Source: Paracraurococcus sp042666655 (GTDB lineage Bacteria; Pseudomonadota; Alphaproteobacteria; Acetobacterales; Acetobacteraceae). Taken from it: DNA of 64,000 bases. Below, piece by piece: positions 26,318 through 34,156 of this stretch; position 1 is the stretch's first letter; each line of letters starts with the position of its first letter. The position numbers and the translations under genes are program-made. The DNA lies in assembly GCF_042666655.1 (NCBI RefSeq), contig NZ_JBHTDE010000001.1, positions 1,116,001-1,180,000 on the forward strand. Reading direction: 5' to 3'. The notes beneath the pieces were generated by a model. It had not been told where the DNA came from. It was given only the letters and a program-made list of their open reading frames with translations, and ran no database searches.

Positions 26318-26782
26318 ATGGCCAGCTTCACCCTGACGCCGATCGGTCATCTCGAAACGCCGTGGCCCAGCCCGGCCGATTGCCCGCGCAACGGCCGTCA
26401 GCCGGACCCGCTGCCGGAATGCCGCGCCGTTGTCGCGGCGGAGTTCCAGGCCGGGCTGCTCGGGCTGGACGGCTTCAGCCACCTCATCCTGCTCTACTGG
26501 ATGGACCAGGGACGGCCTGCCCCGCTCGTGCTGTCGCCGCGCTTCGACGGCGACCAGCGCGGGATCTTCGCCACCCGCGCCCCGGTCCGGCCGAACCCGA
26601 TCGCGCTTTCGGTCGTCCGCTTCGAAGGCTTTGCCGCGCCCGGCATCCTGCGGGTGCGCAACCTCGACTGCGCCAACGGCACGCCGCTGCTCGACATCAA
26701 GCCCTATCTGCCGACGACGGATGCCGAGCCGGGGGCGACGATGGGCTGGCTGGCGCCGCACGCGACGCCGCGCGCCGGATGA
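26318..26782 (+). CDS. TrmO-type tRNA (t6A37) N6-methyltransferase
   Basis: 154 aa, small beta-barrel SAM enzyme of the TsaA/TrmO (UPF0066) family. Recognisable parts are 'LTPIGHLETPW' at the start, 'LDGFSHLILLYWMDQ', and the signature 'FATRAPVRPNPIALSVVRF' with 'LDIKPYLP' later. TrmO methylates N6 of threonylcarbamoyladenosine at position 37 of certain tRNAs. The protein lacks the extended C-terminal domain of E. coli TrmO, as is common for short forms. It diverges from the Bug receptor gene. Confidence 0.85.
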   Translation: MASFTLTPIGHLETPWPSPADCPRNGRQPDPLPECRAVVAAEFQAGLLGLDGFSHLILLYWMDQGRPAPLVLSPRFDGDQRGIFATRAPVRPNPIALSVVRFEGFAAPGILRVRNLDCANGTPLLDIKPYLPTTDAEPGATMGWLAPHATPRAG

Positions 26783-26812
26783 ACCAAGGCGGGGCTGCGG
26801 CGCTGAGTCCGA

Positions 26813-27127
26813 ATGCTGCCCCTCCGCTTCTTCGCGTTGCAGGTCGCCATCGGCTTCGGTGCCGCGACGCTGTTCATCGCCCTGCTGCTGCTGGCCGATC
26901 CGGGCGGGGTAGGCACGCTGCTGCTGGCCCCCGAGAGCGGCCCGCTGCCGCTGGCGCTGTTCTGGCTGCATGTCGGTCTGACCTTCGGCAGCGTGCAATT
27001 CGCCGCCGCCCTGGCCTTGGCGGCGAAAGCGCCATCGCGCAGCGATCGCGGCCGCGGCAGCCTGTCCGTCAGTCCGGCCTATGCCCTGGCCCATGCCGTC
27101 AGGCGCCCTCGCAGCCCTTCGCCCTGA
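26813..27127 (+). CDS. Two-helix membrane protein (104 aa), unknown
   Basis: Hydrophobic segments at about residues 6-27 and 44-70 suggest two transmembrane helices. The basic Ser/Arg-rich tail would be cytoplasmic. No family is recognised. It begins 30 bases after trmO on the same strand. The last 29 bases overlap the 3' end of the convergent RraA-like gene, so the true end of one of the two is well defined only by the stop codons. Confidence 0.55.
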   Translation: MLPLRFFALQVAIGFGAATLFIALLLLADPGGVGTLLLAPESGPLPLALFWLHVGLTFGSVQFAAALALAAKAPSRSDRGRGSLSVSPAYALAHAVRRPRSPSP

Positions 27128-27773
27128 GCGCATCCATCACCCAGCCGCGGTCCCAACTGCCGGCATCGATCGCCGCCTGCGCCTGCATTTCCTTCGCGTT
27201 GTGATCCTCGGCCGCGGCGATCGCCGCAGCCGCATCGGCCAGTGGGATCACCACCACGCCGTCCTCATCCGCCATGATCAGGTCGCCCGGCATCACCACC
27301 TGGCCGCCGCAGGCGATTGGGCAGCCGATCTCGCCCGGCCCGTCCTTGTAGGGGCCGGAGGGCGTGACGCCGCGGGCCCAGACGCCAAGCTCCATCGCGC
27401 CGAGCTGCGCCGCGTCGCGGATGGCGCCGTCGATGACCACCGCAGCGATGCCGCGCCGCGCCGCCCAGCCCAGCATCAGCTCGCCCGTGGTGGCGATGCC
27501 GAGGTCGCCGCCGGCATCGACGACGATCACGTCGCCCGGTGCCGCCAGATCGATGGCGCGGTGCAGCATCAGGTTGTCGCCCGGCCGCGCCTTCACCGTG
27601 AAGGCCGGCCCGGCCACGGCGAGGCTGCCACCGAAGGCACGGAAGCCGCCGCGCATGGTCTGCATGCGGTGCACCACGTCGCCGATATTGGCCGCCGGCA
27701 GCTTCGCCGCGCGGGCGCAGAGCGCGGCATCGACGCGGATGGTGACGGGGCGGATGCGGAAGCCGAGGGTCAT
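27099..27773 (-). CDS. RraA-like / 4-hydroxy-4-methyl-2-oxoglutarate aldolase family protein
   Basis: 224 aa. The fold signature is 'AANIGDVVHRMQTMRGGFRA', then 'GDVIVVDAGGDLGIATTGEL' and the catalytic 'AVVIDGAIRDAAQL' (Arg and Asp). The family includes class II pyruvate aldolases (HMG/CHA aldolase, oxaloacetate decarboxylase activity) and the RNase E regulator RraA. The longer C-terminus and the catabolic neighbours favour an aldolase. It is transcribed away from the GNAT gene. Confidence 0.82.
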   Translation of the reverse strand: MTLGFRIRPVTIRVDAALCARAAKLPAANIGDVVHRMQTMRGGFRAFGGSLAVAGPAFTVKARPGDNLMLHRAIDLAAPGDVIVVDAGGDLGIATTGELMLGWAARRGIAAVVIDGAIRDAAQLGAMELGVWARGVTPSGPYKDGPGEIGCPIACGGQVVMPGDLIMADEDGVVVIPLADAAAAIAAAEDHNAKEMQAQAAIDAGSWDRGWVMDALRAKGCEGA

Positions 27774-27838
27774 CGTGGTTCCTTGGGCATGGAAGCCGGT
27801 GCATCATGCCGGCCGTCCGCGCCCTGTCGAGGCTCCGC

Positions 27839-28360
27839 ATGACCAGCACCATCCGTGCCTTCGCCGCCGCGGAGGCCGCCGCTTTCCGCGACCTTCGGCT
27901 GGAGGCGCTGCGGCTGCATCCGGACGCCTTCGGCGCCGCCTACGAGGAGGAGGCGCCGCGCAACGCTGCGGCCTTCGCCGCCTGGCTGTCGCAGGCGCCG
28001 CCAGACGCGGTGTTCGGTGCCTGGCTGCCGGGGGAGGCGGCGCCGCAGGGCATGGCCGGGTTCAATGCCGAACGCCGCCGCAAGCTGGCGCACAAGGGGC
28101 ATGTCTGGGGCGTCTATGTGCGCGACGCGGCGCGGGGCCGGGGCATCGGCCGGCTGCTGCTCGGCCGCGCGATCCTGGCGGCGCGGGAGGCCGGGCTGGA
28201 AACCCTGCTGCTGACCGTGAGCACCGCGGCGCCGGCGGCGCATGCGCTCTATCTGTCCCTGGGCTTCCGCGCCTATGGGACCGAGCCGCGCGGGCTGCGC
28301 CTCGGTCCCGGCCGCTGCGTGGACGAGGTGCTGATGGCGCTCGACCTGCGCGGCGGCTGA
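27839..28360 (+). CDS. GNAT family N-acetyltransferase
   Basis: 173 aa. The acetyl-CoA pyrophosphate loop is 'RDAARGRGIGRLLLGRAI' (around residues 98-115), preceded by 'HKGHVWGVYV' and followed by 'ALYLSLGFRAYGTEP', the usual GNAT motif B region. Acceptor unknown. ATG 27839 is preferred over ATG 27806 because it has a GAGG just upstream and the extra residues are not family-like. Confidence 0.82.
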   Translation: MTSTIRAFAAAEAAAFRDLRLEALRLHPDAFGAAYEEEAPRNAAAFAAWLSQAPPDAVFGAWLPGEAAPQGMAGFNAERRRKLAHKGHVWGVYVRDAARGRGIGRLLLGRAILAAREAGLETLLLTVSTAAPAAHALYLSLGFRAYGTEPRGLRLGPGRCVDEVLMALDLRGG

Positions 28361-28365
28361 CGCGG

Positions 28366-28713
28366 ATGGCGTCCCGCCCCATCGCCCGGCTGCGCGCGCT
28401 CTGCCTCGCCTTGCCCGAGGCGGAGGAGCGCGAGACCTGGGGGCTGCCGACCTTCCGGGTACGGGAGAAGATCTTCGCCATGGCGCCGGGCGCGGGGCCG
28501 GACCTGGCGGTCTGGTGCAAGGCACCGCCGGGGGCGCAGCAGGTGCTGGTAGGCGCCGATCCGGGGCGCTTCTTCGTGCCGCCCTATCTCGGCCCCAAGG
28601 GCTGGGTCGGCATCCGCCTGCAGCCGCTGCCGGACTGGGCCGAGATGACGGCGCTGGTCTGCCGCAGCTATCGCCTGGTGGCGCCGAAGCGGCTGGCGGT
28701 GCAGGCTGGGTGA
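28366..28713 (+). CDS. MmcQ/YjbR family protein
   Basis: 115 aa. The family pattern is clear: 'LCLALPEAEERETWGLPTFR' at the N-terminus, 'REKIFAM', then 'FFVPPYLGPKGWVGIRLQ' and 'ALVCRSYRLVAPKRL'. The fold resembles a DNA-binding CyaY-like domain, but no biochemical function is established. It starts 5 bases after the GNAT stop, so the two are probably co-transcribed. Confidence 0.82.
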   Translation: MASRPIARLRALCLALPEAEERETWGLPTFRVREKIFAMAPGAGPDLAVWCKAPPGAQQVLVGADPGRFFVPPYLGPKGWVGIRLQPLPDWAEMTALVCRSYRLVAPKRLAVQAG

Positions 28714-28739
28714 AGAAGAAAAGACCTGGAGGAAACAGC

Positions 28740-29699
28740 ATGATCGCACGACGCGGGATCCTGGCGCTGGGCGGTGCCGCGGCGCTGGCGGGGCAGGCGA
28801 GGGCGGCGAGCTGGCCGCAGCGCCCGGTGCGCATCGTCGTGCCCTTCGCCGCCGGTGGGTCCAGCGACATCTGCGCACGGCTCATCGGGCGCCAGATGCA
28901 GGCGGCGACCGGGCAGAATTTCGTGGTCGAGAACCTCGCCGGCGGCAATGGTGTGGTCGGCACGCTGGCGGTGCTGCAGGCGCCGCCCGATGGCCATACG
29001 CTGCTGCTCGGCGCGACCACCACGTTTTCCGTCAACCCGCATTTGATGCGCAACCCGGGCTACGATGCCGAGCGCGACTTCGCCCTGGTCGGCGTCTTCG
29101 GCCTGACCGCGAGCTACCTGATGGTGGCGGCCGACAGCCCCTGGAAGACGGCGCAGGACCTCATCGCCGCCATTCGGGCGCAGCCGGGCAAGCTGAATTC
29201 CGGCTGGTTCAACGGCTCCTCCCGCATCCCCGCCGCTTTGCTGAAGCGCGTGGCGACGCTGGAATTCGAGGAGGTGTCCTACAAGATCGTCGGCAATGCC
29301 ATCACCGACCTGATGTCGGGACAGATCCAGTTCGTCTACATCGACATGGTGGCGGCCGACGCGCACCTGAATTCCGGCCGCTTCCGCGCCCTGGCGGTGA
29401 CCGGGCCGGAACGCTCGGCACGCTTTCCGGATCTGCCGGCGATGCGGGAACTCTACGACGGCTTCGAGACCAGCGGCTATCTCGGCATGGGGATCCGCAG
29501 CGCGGTCGCGCCGGCGATCCAGCTCGAGGTCAACCGGCAGATCACCCTGGCGGTGCAGGAGGCGGAGATCAGCCGGCGGCTGCGCGAGATGAGCATGAAC
29601 CCGGTGGCGATGGATCTGGAATCGACCATCGCCTATGGCCGGCGCGAGCGGGAGAAATACGGCCGCATCGTGCGCATGGCGGGGATCGAGCCGGAATAG
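28740..29699 (+). CDS. Tripartite tricarboxylate transporter receptor (Bug/TctC family), second
   Basis: 319 aa. A twin-arginine-like or Sec leader (MIARRGILALGGAAALAGQA) is followed by 'WPQRPVRIVVPFAAGGSSDI', 'FVVENLAGGNGVVGTLAVLQ' and 'GQIQFVYIDMVAA', all characteristic of Bug receptors. A strong GGAGGAAAC ribosome site precedes ATG 28740. No tctA/tctB genes accompany it. It sits beside acyl-CoA ligase genes, so it may capture a dicarboxylate that they activate. Confidence 0.9.
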   Translation: MIARRGILALGGAAALAGQARAASWPQRPVRIVVPFAAGGSSDICARLIGRQMQAATGQNFVVENLAGGNGVVGTLAVLQAPPDGHTLLLGATTTFSVNPHLMRNPGYDAERDFALVGVFGLTASYLMVAADSPWKTAQDLIAAIRAQPGKLNSGWFNGSSRIPAALLKRVATLEFEEVSYKIVGNAITDLMSGQIQFVYIDMVAADAHLNSGRFRALAVTGPERSARFPDLPAMRELYDGFETSGYLGMGIRSAVAPAIQLEVNRQITLAVQEAEISRRLREMSMNPVAMDLESTIAYGRREREKYGRIVRMAGIEPE

Positions 29700-29700
29700 G

Positions 29701-30828
29701 TCAGCCGCGTACCGCCGCCGCCACCGCCCGCACCAGATCGTGCGGGTCGTCGTGCAGCGCGGCGACGCCAACCGCGGCGAGGTCGGCGCGGGCCTGCGCC
29801 ATGGGGTAGCCGCGCAGCGCCGCATGGCCGGCGGCGATGCCGGCCAGGAAGGGCTTGGTCGGCGGATTGGCGCGCAATGCCGTGGCCAGCGCATCGACCC
29901 GCGCCTTCAAGCCGCGCGAGGCGAGGGTGGTGAAGAACATGATCGCCTTCACCTCCGGCCGCGCGGCGATCTCGAAGGCCGCGGCCAGCCGGTCCGGCAT
30001 GGTCTCGGCCGGGCCGCCATTGGCATTGTCCATGAAGCAGGCGGCGGGACAGCCGGCATCGGCCAGCAGGTCCAGCATCAGCATGCCGAGGCCCGCCCCG
30101 GCGGTGATCATCGCCACCGTGCCGCCCGCAAGCTCGACGAGCTGGAAGCCCTGGTCGCGGGCGCGACGTTCCAGCGGCGTCAGCGCGGCATCCTGCAGCG
30201 TGGCGGACAGGGCGGGCGCAGCGTGGCGGAACATCGCCGAGTCGTCGCGGATCGCCTTCACGTCGCAGGCCACCAGCCGGCCGTTCGCCAGCAGGCCGAG
30301 CGGGTTGATCTCCAGCAGGTCCAGATCCTCGTCGCGCAGGATGCGGGCGAGGCGCAGCGCCAGGCGCGAGAGCCGCGCCGCAAGCTCGGGGGCGAAGCCG
30401 GCGCGCAGCGTGGCGTGGATGCGCTCCAGCGCGCCCGGTGCCTCGGGGTCGATGCCGCAGCGCAGCAGGCCGGCGGCGCGCTCGACCTCGACGCCGCCTT
30501 CGGCTGCGCAGAGCAACTCGATGCATTGCGCCGTGCCGTCGATGCGCAACGCGAGGTAGATCTCGCGTGCCATCGGCACCGCTTCTTCCAGCAGCAGCGG
30601 TGCGCTTGCGTCGCCGAGCGCGGCGCGGATGGCGGCGGCAATCTCCGGTGCATTACCCTTCATGCTGCGGCGCACCAGGCCACGCTTGCCGCGGCCGCCT
30701 TCCAGCACCTGCGCCTTGAGGATGCCCTCCGCATCCTTCGCGGGCGCAGCATGCAGCAGCGTGCCGCGCGGGATCGCCACGCCATGCCGGTGCAGCAGTC
30801 TCTTGCCATCATGCTCCGCGAGACGCAC
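29701..30828 (-). CDS. Succinate/malate-CoA ligase beta-like subunit (ATP-grasp)
   Basis: 375 aa. The N-terminus 'RLAEHDGKRLLHRHGVAIPRG' (2-22) and 'LKAQVLEGGRGKRGLVRR' match the ATP-grasp domain of SucC/MtkA. 'LDLLEINPLGLL' gives the metal and nucleotide contacts, and 'AMITAGAGLGMLMLDLLADA' the C-terminal ligase domain. Start GTG 30828 is chosen because GGAGGGA lies just upstream. The partner alpha-like gene starts only 13 bases away on the other strand, which is very unusual, since SucC/SucD genes normally run in tandem. Confidence 0.82.
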   Translation of the reverse strand: MRLAEHDGKRLLHRHGVAIPRGTLLHAAPAKDAEGILKAQVLEGGRGKRGLVRRSMKGNAPEIAAAIRAALGDASAPLLLEEAVPMAREIYLALRIDGTAQCIELLCAAEGGVEVERAAGLLRCGIDPEAPGALERIHATLRAGFAPELAARLSRLALRLARILRDEDLDLLEINPLGLLANGRLVACDVKAIRDDSAMFRHAAPALSATLQDAALTPLERRARDQGFQLVELAGGTVAMITAGAGLGMLMLDLLADAGCPAACFMDNANGGPAETMPDRLAAAFEIAARPEVKAIMFFTTLASRGLKARVDALATALRANPPTKPFLAGIAAGHAALRGYPMAQARADLAAVGVAALHDDPHDLVRAVAAAVRG

Positions 30829-30841
30829 CGTTCCCTCCGTG

Positions 30842-31702
30842 ATGACCGCACCCTTCCTCCGCAGCTTCCCCCGTCGCGTCGTGGTGTTCAACCCGACCGG
30901 CCGCTACGCCGCGGCCCAGGTGGCCTCGATGCGGGACGCGGGGACCAGCCTCGTCGCCGGCATCGCGCTCGGGCGTGGCGGGGAGGTGGTGGACGGGCTG
31001 CCGCTGTACGACGACCTGCGCGACCTGCCGGAACCGGCGGATGCCGCGGTGATCTACACGCCGCCCGAGGGCGTGCTCGATGCGGTGCGCGCCGCGGCGG
31101 GCATCCCGAGCATCGTGGTCGCGGCGGAATACGTGCCGGTGCATGACGGGCTGCGCGCGGCGCAGGCGGCGCGGGCGGCGGGGTCGTGGATGGTGGGGCC
31201 GAACACCCTCGGGCTCTGCGTGCCCGGCGTCGGGCTGCTGGGCTCGATCGCGCCGTCCTTCTGCGCCCCTGGCTCGGTCGCCGTGCTGTGCCGCAGCGGC
31301 ACGCTGACCCTGACCATGGCGCGGCTGCTGACCGCGGCCGGGATCGGCCAGCGCGTGGTGGCGCATATCGGCGGCGACACGGTCTGCGGCCGCAACCCGC
31401 ATGAATGGCTGGCGGCGCTGGCGGACGACCCGGGTATTTCCGCCGTCTTCTATTGCGGCGAGATCGGCGGCGACAAGGAATATGCCCTGTCCGAAGCCAT
31501 CCGCGGCTGCGCCAAGCCCGTCGTCGCAATGCTGGTCGGGCGGCATGCGCCGCCGGGCAAGCGCATGGGCCATGCCGGCGCGCTGGCCGGCGCCGAACGC
31601 GAGACCGCGGCAGCCAAGCTGGCGGCACTCGCCGCCGGCGGCGCGCATGTCGCGCGCGACCCCGAAGCTGCCATCGCCATCCTGAAGGACCTGCATCGAT
31701 GA
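30842..31702 (+). CDS. Succinate/malate-CoA ligase alpha-like subunit (CoA-binding)
   Basis: 286 aa. The CoA-binding Rossmann region begins at 'VVVFNPTGRYAAAQVASM', and 'GPNTLGLCVPG' and 'RSGTLTLTMARLLTAAGIGQ' match SucD-type chains. The phosphohistidine loop is kept as 'RMGHAGALAGA'. With the divergent beta-like gene it would form an acid-thiol ligase. The acid could be succinate, malate, citramalate or similar. The stop overlaps the next ATG (ATGA), linking it to the lyase. Confidence 0.85.
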   Translation: MTAPFLRSFPRRVVVFNPTGRYAAAQVASMRDAGTSLVAGIALGRGGEVVDGLPLYDDLRDLPEPADAAVIYTPPEGVLDAVRAAAGIPSIVVAAEYVPVHDGLRAAQAARAAGSWMVGPNTLGLCVPGVGLLGSIAPSFCAPGSVAVLCRSGTLTLTMARLLTAAGIGQRVVAHIGGDTVCGRNPHEWLAALADDPGISAVFYCGEIGGDKEYALSEAIRGCAKPVVAMLVGRHAPPGKRMGHAGALAGAERETAAAKLAALAAGGAHVARDPEAAIAILKDLHR

Positions 31703-32673
31703 GCGACCTGCCGACCGCTGCCGAGATGGAGGAGATCGCCGGAAGTGCGGCGCCCGAGGGGCCCGGCATCGTCCTGTGCGAATGCTTCGCCCGCGACGGG
31801 CTGCAGCATGAGGAAGCGATCATCCCCGCCGAGGCGAAGATCGCGATGATCGACCGCATCGCCGATTGCGGCTTCCGCCGGATCGAGATCACCAGCTTCG
31901 CGCATCCGCAGCAGGTGCCGCAATTCGCCGATGCCGAGGCGGTGCTGCGCGGGGTGCGACGGCGGCCCGGCGTGCTGTTCAAGGCGACCTGCCCGAATCC
32001 GCAGGCGGTGAAGCGGGCGCTGGCGGCGCGCGAGGCCGGCTGGGGGCCGGAGGAGATCTCGCTGCTGGTCTCGGCCAGCGAGGGGCATTCGCAGCGCAAC
32101 TTGAAGCGCTCGCGCGAGGCGCAATGGGCGAACGTGGCGGAGATGGCGGCGCTGGGCCGGGATGCCTTCACCCTGGTCGGCACGATCAGCGTCGCCTTCG
32201 ACTGCCCCTTCGACGGCCGCACGCCGCAGGAGCGGGTGCTGGAGGATGCCGAGCGCTTTGCCTCGCTCGGCGTGACGCGGATCGCGATCGGCGACACCAT
32301 CGGCAGTGCCACGCCGCCGCGGGTGCGCGACCTGATCGGCTGGCTGCATGGCGCGCTGCCGACGGCGACCTTCATCGCGCATTTCCACGACAGCCGCGGC
32401 ACCGGCGTGGCGAACACGCTGGCGGCGATCGAGGCCGGGCTGACCCATGCCGATTGCGCGCTGGGCGGCACCGGTGGCCATCCGTCGCGCATCGCCTATG
32501 GCGAGGGTTTCACCGGCAATACCTGCACCGAGGATCTGGCGACGGCGCTGGAGGCGATGGGCTACGCGACTGGCTTGGACATGACCGCGGTGGCTGCCGC
32601 CGGCCTGGCCGCGGAACAGCTTCTTGGCCGTCGCCTGGACTCGAAGGTGATCCGGGCAAGCCCAAAGGAATAG
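31699..32673 (+). CDS. HMG-CoA-lyase-like (DRE-TIM) enzyme
   Basis: 324 aa. The TIM-barrel start 'CFARDGLQHEEAIIPAEAKI' keeps the Arg-Asp of the HMG-CoA lyase active site, and 'FIAHFHDSRGTG' keeps the metal-binding His pair. The signature loop is 'GGTGGHPSRIAYGEGFTGN'. In HMG-CoA lyases the residue before that Pro is the catalytic Cys, but here it is H261. It may therefore cleave a related 3-hydroxyacyl-CoA such as citramalyl-CoA, or use another base. It is translationally coupled to the ligase alpha subunit. The stop lies inside a repeat copy. Confidence 0.82.
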   Translation: MSDLPTAAEMEEIAGSAAPEGPGIVLCECFARDGLQHEEAIIPAEAKIAMIDRIADCGFRRIEITSFAHPQQVPQFADAEAVLRGVRRRPGVLFKATCPNPQAVKRALAAREAGWGPEEISLLVSASEGHSQRNLKRSREAQWANVAEMAALGRDAFTLVGTISVAFDCPFDGRTPQERVLEDAERFASLGVTRIAIGDTIGSATPPRVRDLIGWLHGALPTATFIAHFHDSRGTGVANTLAAIEAGLTHADCALGGTGGHPSRIAYGEGFTGNTCTEDLATALEAMGYATGLDMTAVAAAGLAAEQLLGRRLDSKVIRASPKE

Positions 32674-32716
32674 ATGGGGCCCGGGGGAATACCTCCTCCC
32701 GGTTCTTCTCTTGCCG
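32657..32716 (-). repeat. Dispersed hairpin repeat, copy B
   Basis: On the minus strand: AGAAGAACCGGGAGGAGG, TATT, CCCCCGGGCCCCATC, TATTCCTTTGGGCTTG. The stem is CCGGG-A-GG against CC-CCCGG. The left end overlaps the last five codons of the lyase gene, so part of this copy is translated. The sequence order matches copies A and C1. Confidence 0.65.
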
Positions 32717-32759
32717 CACCCGCGTTGACAGCCGGCGGCTCACCGGTAGCGTCCGGCTC

Positions 32760-33413
32760 ATGATCCTGTTGAGCGAGATGCGCGGCTCCGTGCTGCTGCT
32801 GCGGCTGAACCGCCCGGAAAGGCGCAATGCGCTCAGCATGGCGCTCTGTGCGGCGTTGGTGGCGGGGCTGCGGGCGGCCGAGGACGATGACGCCGTGGCC
32901 GCCGTTGTGCTGGCCGGGGAGGGGGCCGGCTTCTGCGCCGGTGGGGACCTGGAGGAGCGGCGCCTGCTGGCCGATGATCCGGCCGCCTGGCAGGCGAGGG
33001 CGACGCTGGCCGATGCGGTGCTGGCCGCACCCGGCGCGATGGCCAAGCCGGTGGTCGCCGCGGTGCACGGCCGCGTGGTGGGGATGGGCGCCTCGCTGAT
33101 GCTGGGCTGCGACATGGTGGTGGCGGCCGAGGATGCGCTGTTCACCTGGCCGGAGGCGCGGCACGGCATCTGGCCGGCGCTGGTCATGCCGCAATTGCTG
33201 CGCCATCTCGGGCCGAAGGATGCCTTCGAGGTGCTGGCGACCGGCCGCATGCTGGATGCGGCGGAGGCGCGGGCGCTGCGGCTGGTCAACCGCGTGGTGG
33301 CGCCGGATGCGCTGCTGGAGGAGGCCTGTGCCCTGGCGGCCGCTTCGGCGGCCTATGGGCCGGAGAGCCTGCGCGGCATCAAGGCGATGATCGACGCGGC
33401 AGGGGTCCGGTGA
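32760..33413 (+). CDS. Enoyl-CoA hydratase/isomerase family protein (short form)
   Basis: 217 aa, about 40 residues shorter than usual. The crotonase oxyanion-hole segments are present ('GAGFCAGGDLEE', 'GRVVGMGASLMLGCD'), but the helical C-terminal lid is reduced. The glutamate normally used for hydration near 'TWPEARHGIWPALV' is present (PE). It is translationally coupled to the next crotonase by TGATG. It may work as a subunit of a mixed complex or on a small substrate. Confidence 0.85.
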   Translation: MILLSEMRGSVLLLRLNRPERRNALSMALCAALVAGLRAAEDDDAVAAVVLAGEGAGFCAGGDLEERRLLADDPAAWQARATLADAVLAAPGAMAKPVVAAVHGRVVGMGASLMLGCDMVVAAEDALFTWPEARHGIWPALVMPQLLRHLGPKDAFEVLATGRMLDAAEARALRLVNRVVAPDALLEEACALAAASAAYGPESLRGIKAMIDAAGVR

Positions 33414-34153
33414 TGAACGACACGGTGCTGTACGAAGCGGATGCGCGTGGCGTCGCCACGCTGCGGCTGAACCGGCCGGCGGCGCGCAACGCCTTCAACC
33501 TGGCGATGGCGGCGGCCTTGGCCGACGCCTGCCGGCGTGCGGCCACGGAGGACGCACGGCTGGTGCTGGTCCGCGCCGCGGGCCCGGTCTTCTGCGCCGG
33601 CGCCGACCTGAAGGAACGCCAGGGGATGGGCGACGACCAGGTGCGCGCCCGCCGGCTGAAGGGCTTCGCCGCCTATGCCGCGGTCGAGGCCCTGCCGATG
33701 CCGGTGGTCGCGGTGGTGGAAGGGCCGGCGGTCGGCTCCGGCTGCGAGATCGCCGCGGCCTGCGACTTCGTCGTGGCCACGCCGGCCGCCAGCTTCCGCA
33801 CGCCGGAGGCGCTGTGGGGCACGGTGGGCGCGACGCAGCGGCTGCCGCGGGTGCTCGGCAAGCGGCTGGCCAAGGACATGATGCTGACCGGGCGGGTGCT
33901 GTCGGCCGGGGAGGCGCTGGCGCATGGGTTGGTGACGCGGCTGGTCGACGCGGCGGGGCTGGAGGCGGCGCTGGAGGAGATCGCCGCCACCATCGCCAGG
34001 GCCCCGCGATCCGCGCTGCGCCTGGCCAAGCGCTGCATCGACGAGGGCGTCGAGCGCGACCCGCGCGGCGCCCTGGCGACGGAGCTGCTGGCGATCGAGG
34101 AAAGCCTCGCCGCCGCCGAGTGGCAGGCGGCGATGGCCGGCTTCGAGGCCTGA
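33413..34153 (+). CDS. Enoyl-CoA hydratase/isomerase family protein
   Basis: 246 aa crotonase. The oxyanion-hole loops are 'PVFCAGADLKERQ' and 'GPAVGSGCEIAAACDF', then 'FRTPEALWGTVGATQRLPR' gives the active-site helix, and the C-terminal helices are complete. ATG 33413 overlaps the preceding stop (TGATG). Both hydratases probably act in the same acyl-CoA route as the ligase and lyase upstream. Confidence 0.88.
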   Translation: MNDTVLYEADARGVATLRLNRPAARNAFNLAMAAALADACRRAATEDARLVLVRAAGPVFCAGADLKERQGMGDDQVRARRLKGFAAYAAVEALPMPVVAVVEGPAVGSGCEIAAACDFVVATPAASFRTPEALWGTVGATQRLPRVLGKRLAKDMMLTGRVLSAGEALAHGLVTRLVDAAGLEAALEEIAATIARAPRSALRLAKRCIDEGVERDPRGALATELLAIEESLAAAEWQAAMAGFEA

Positions 34154-34156
34154 GGC

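Noticed and set aside
28515..28739. A longer N-terminus for the second Bug receptor
   Set aside because: The frame stays open upstream, but the signal peptide and a strong GGAGGAAAC ribosome site fix the start at 28740.
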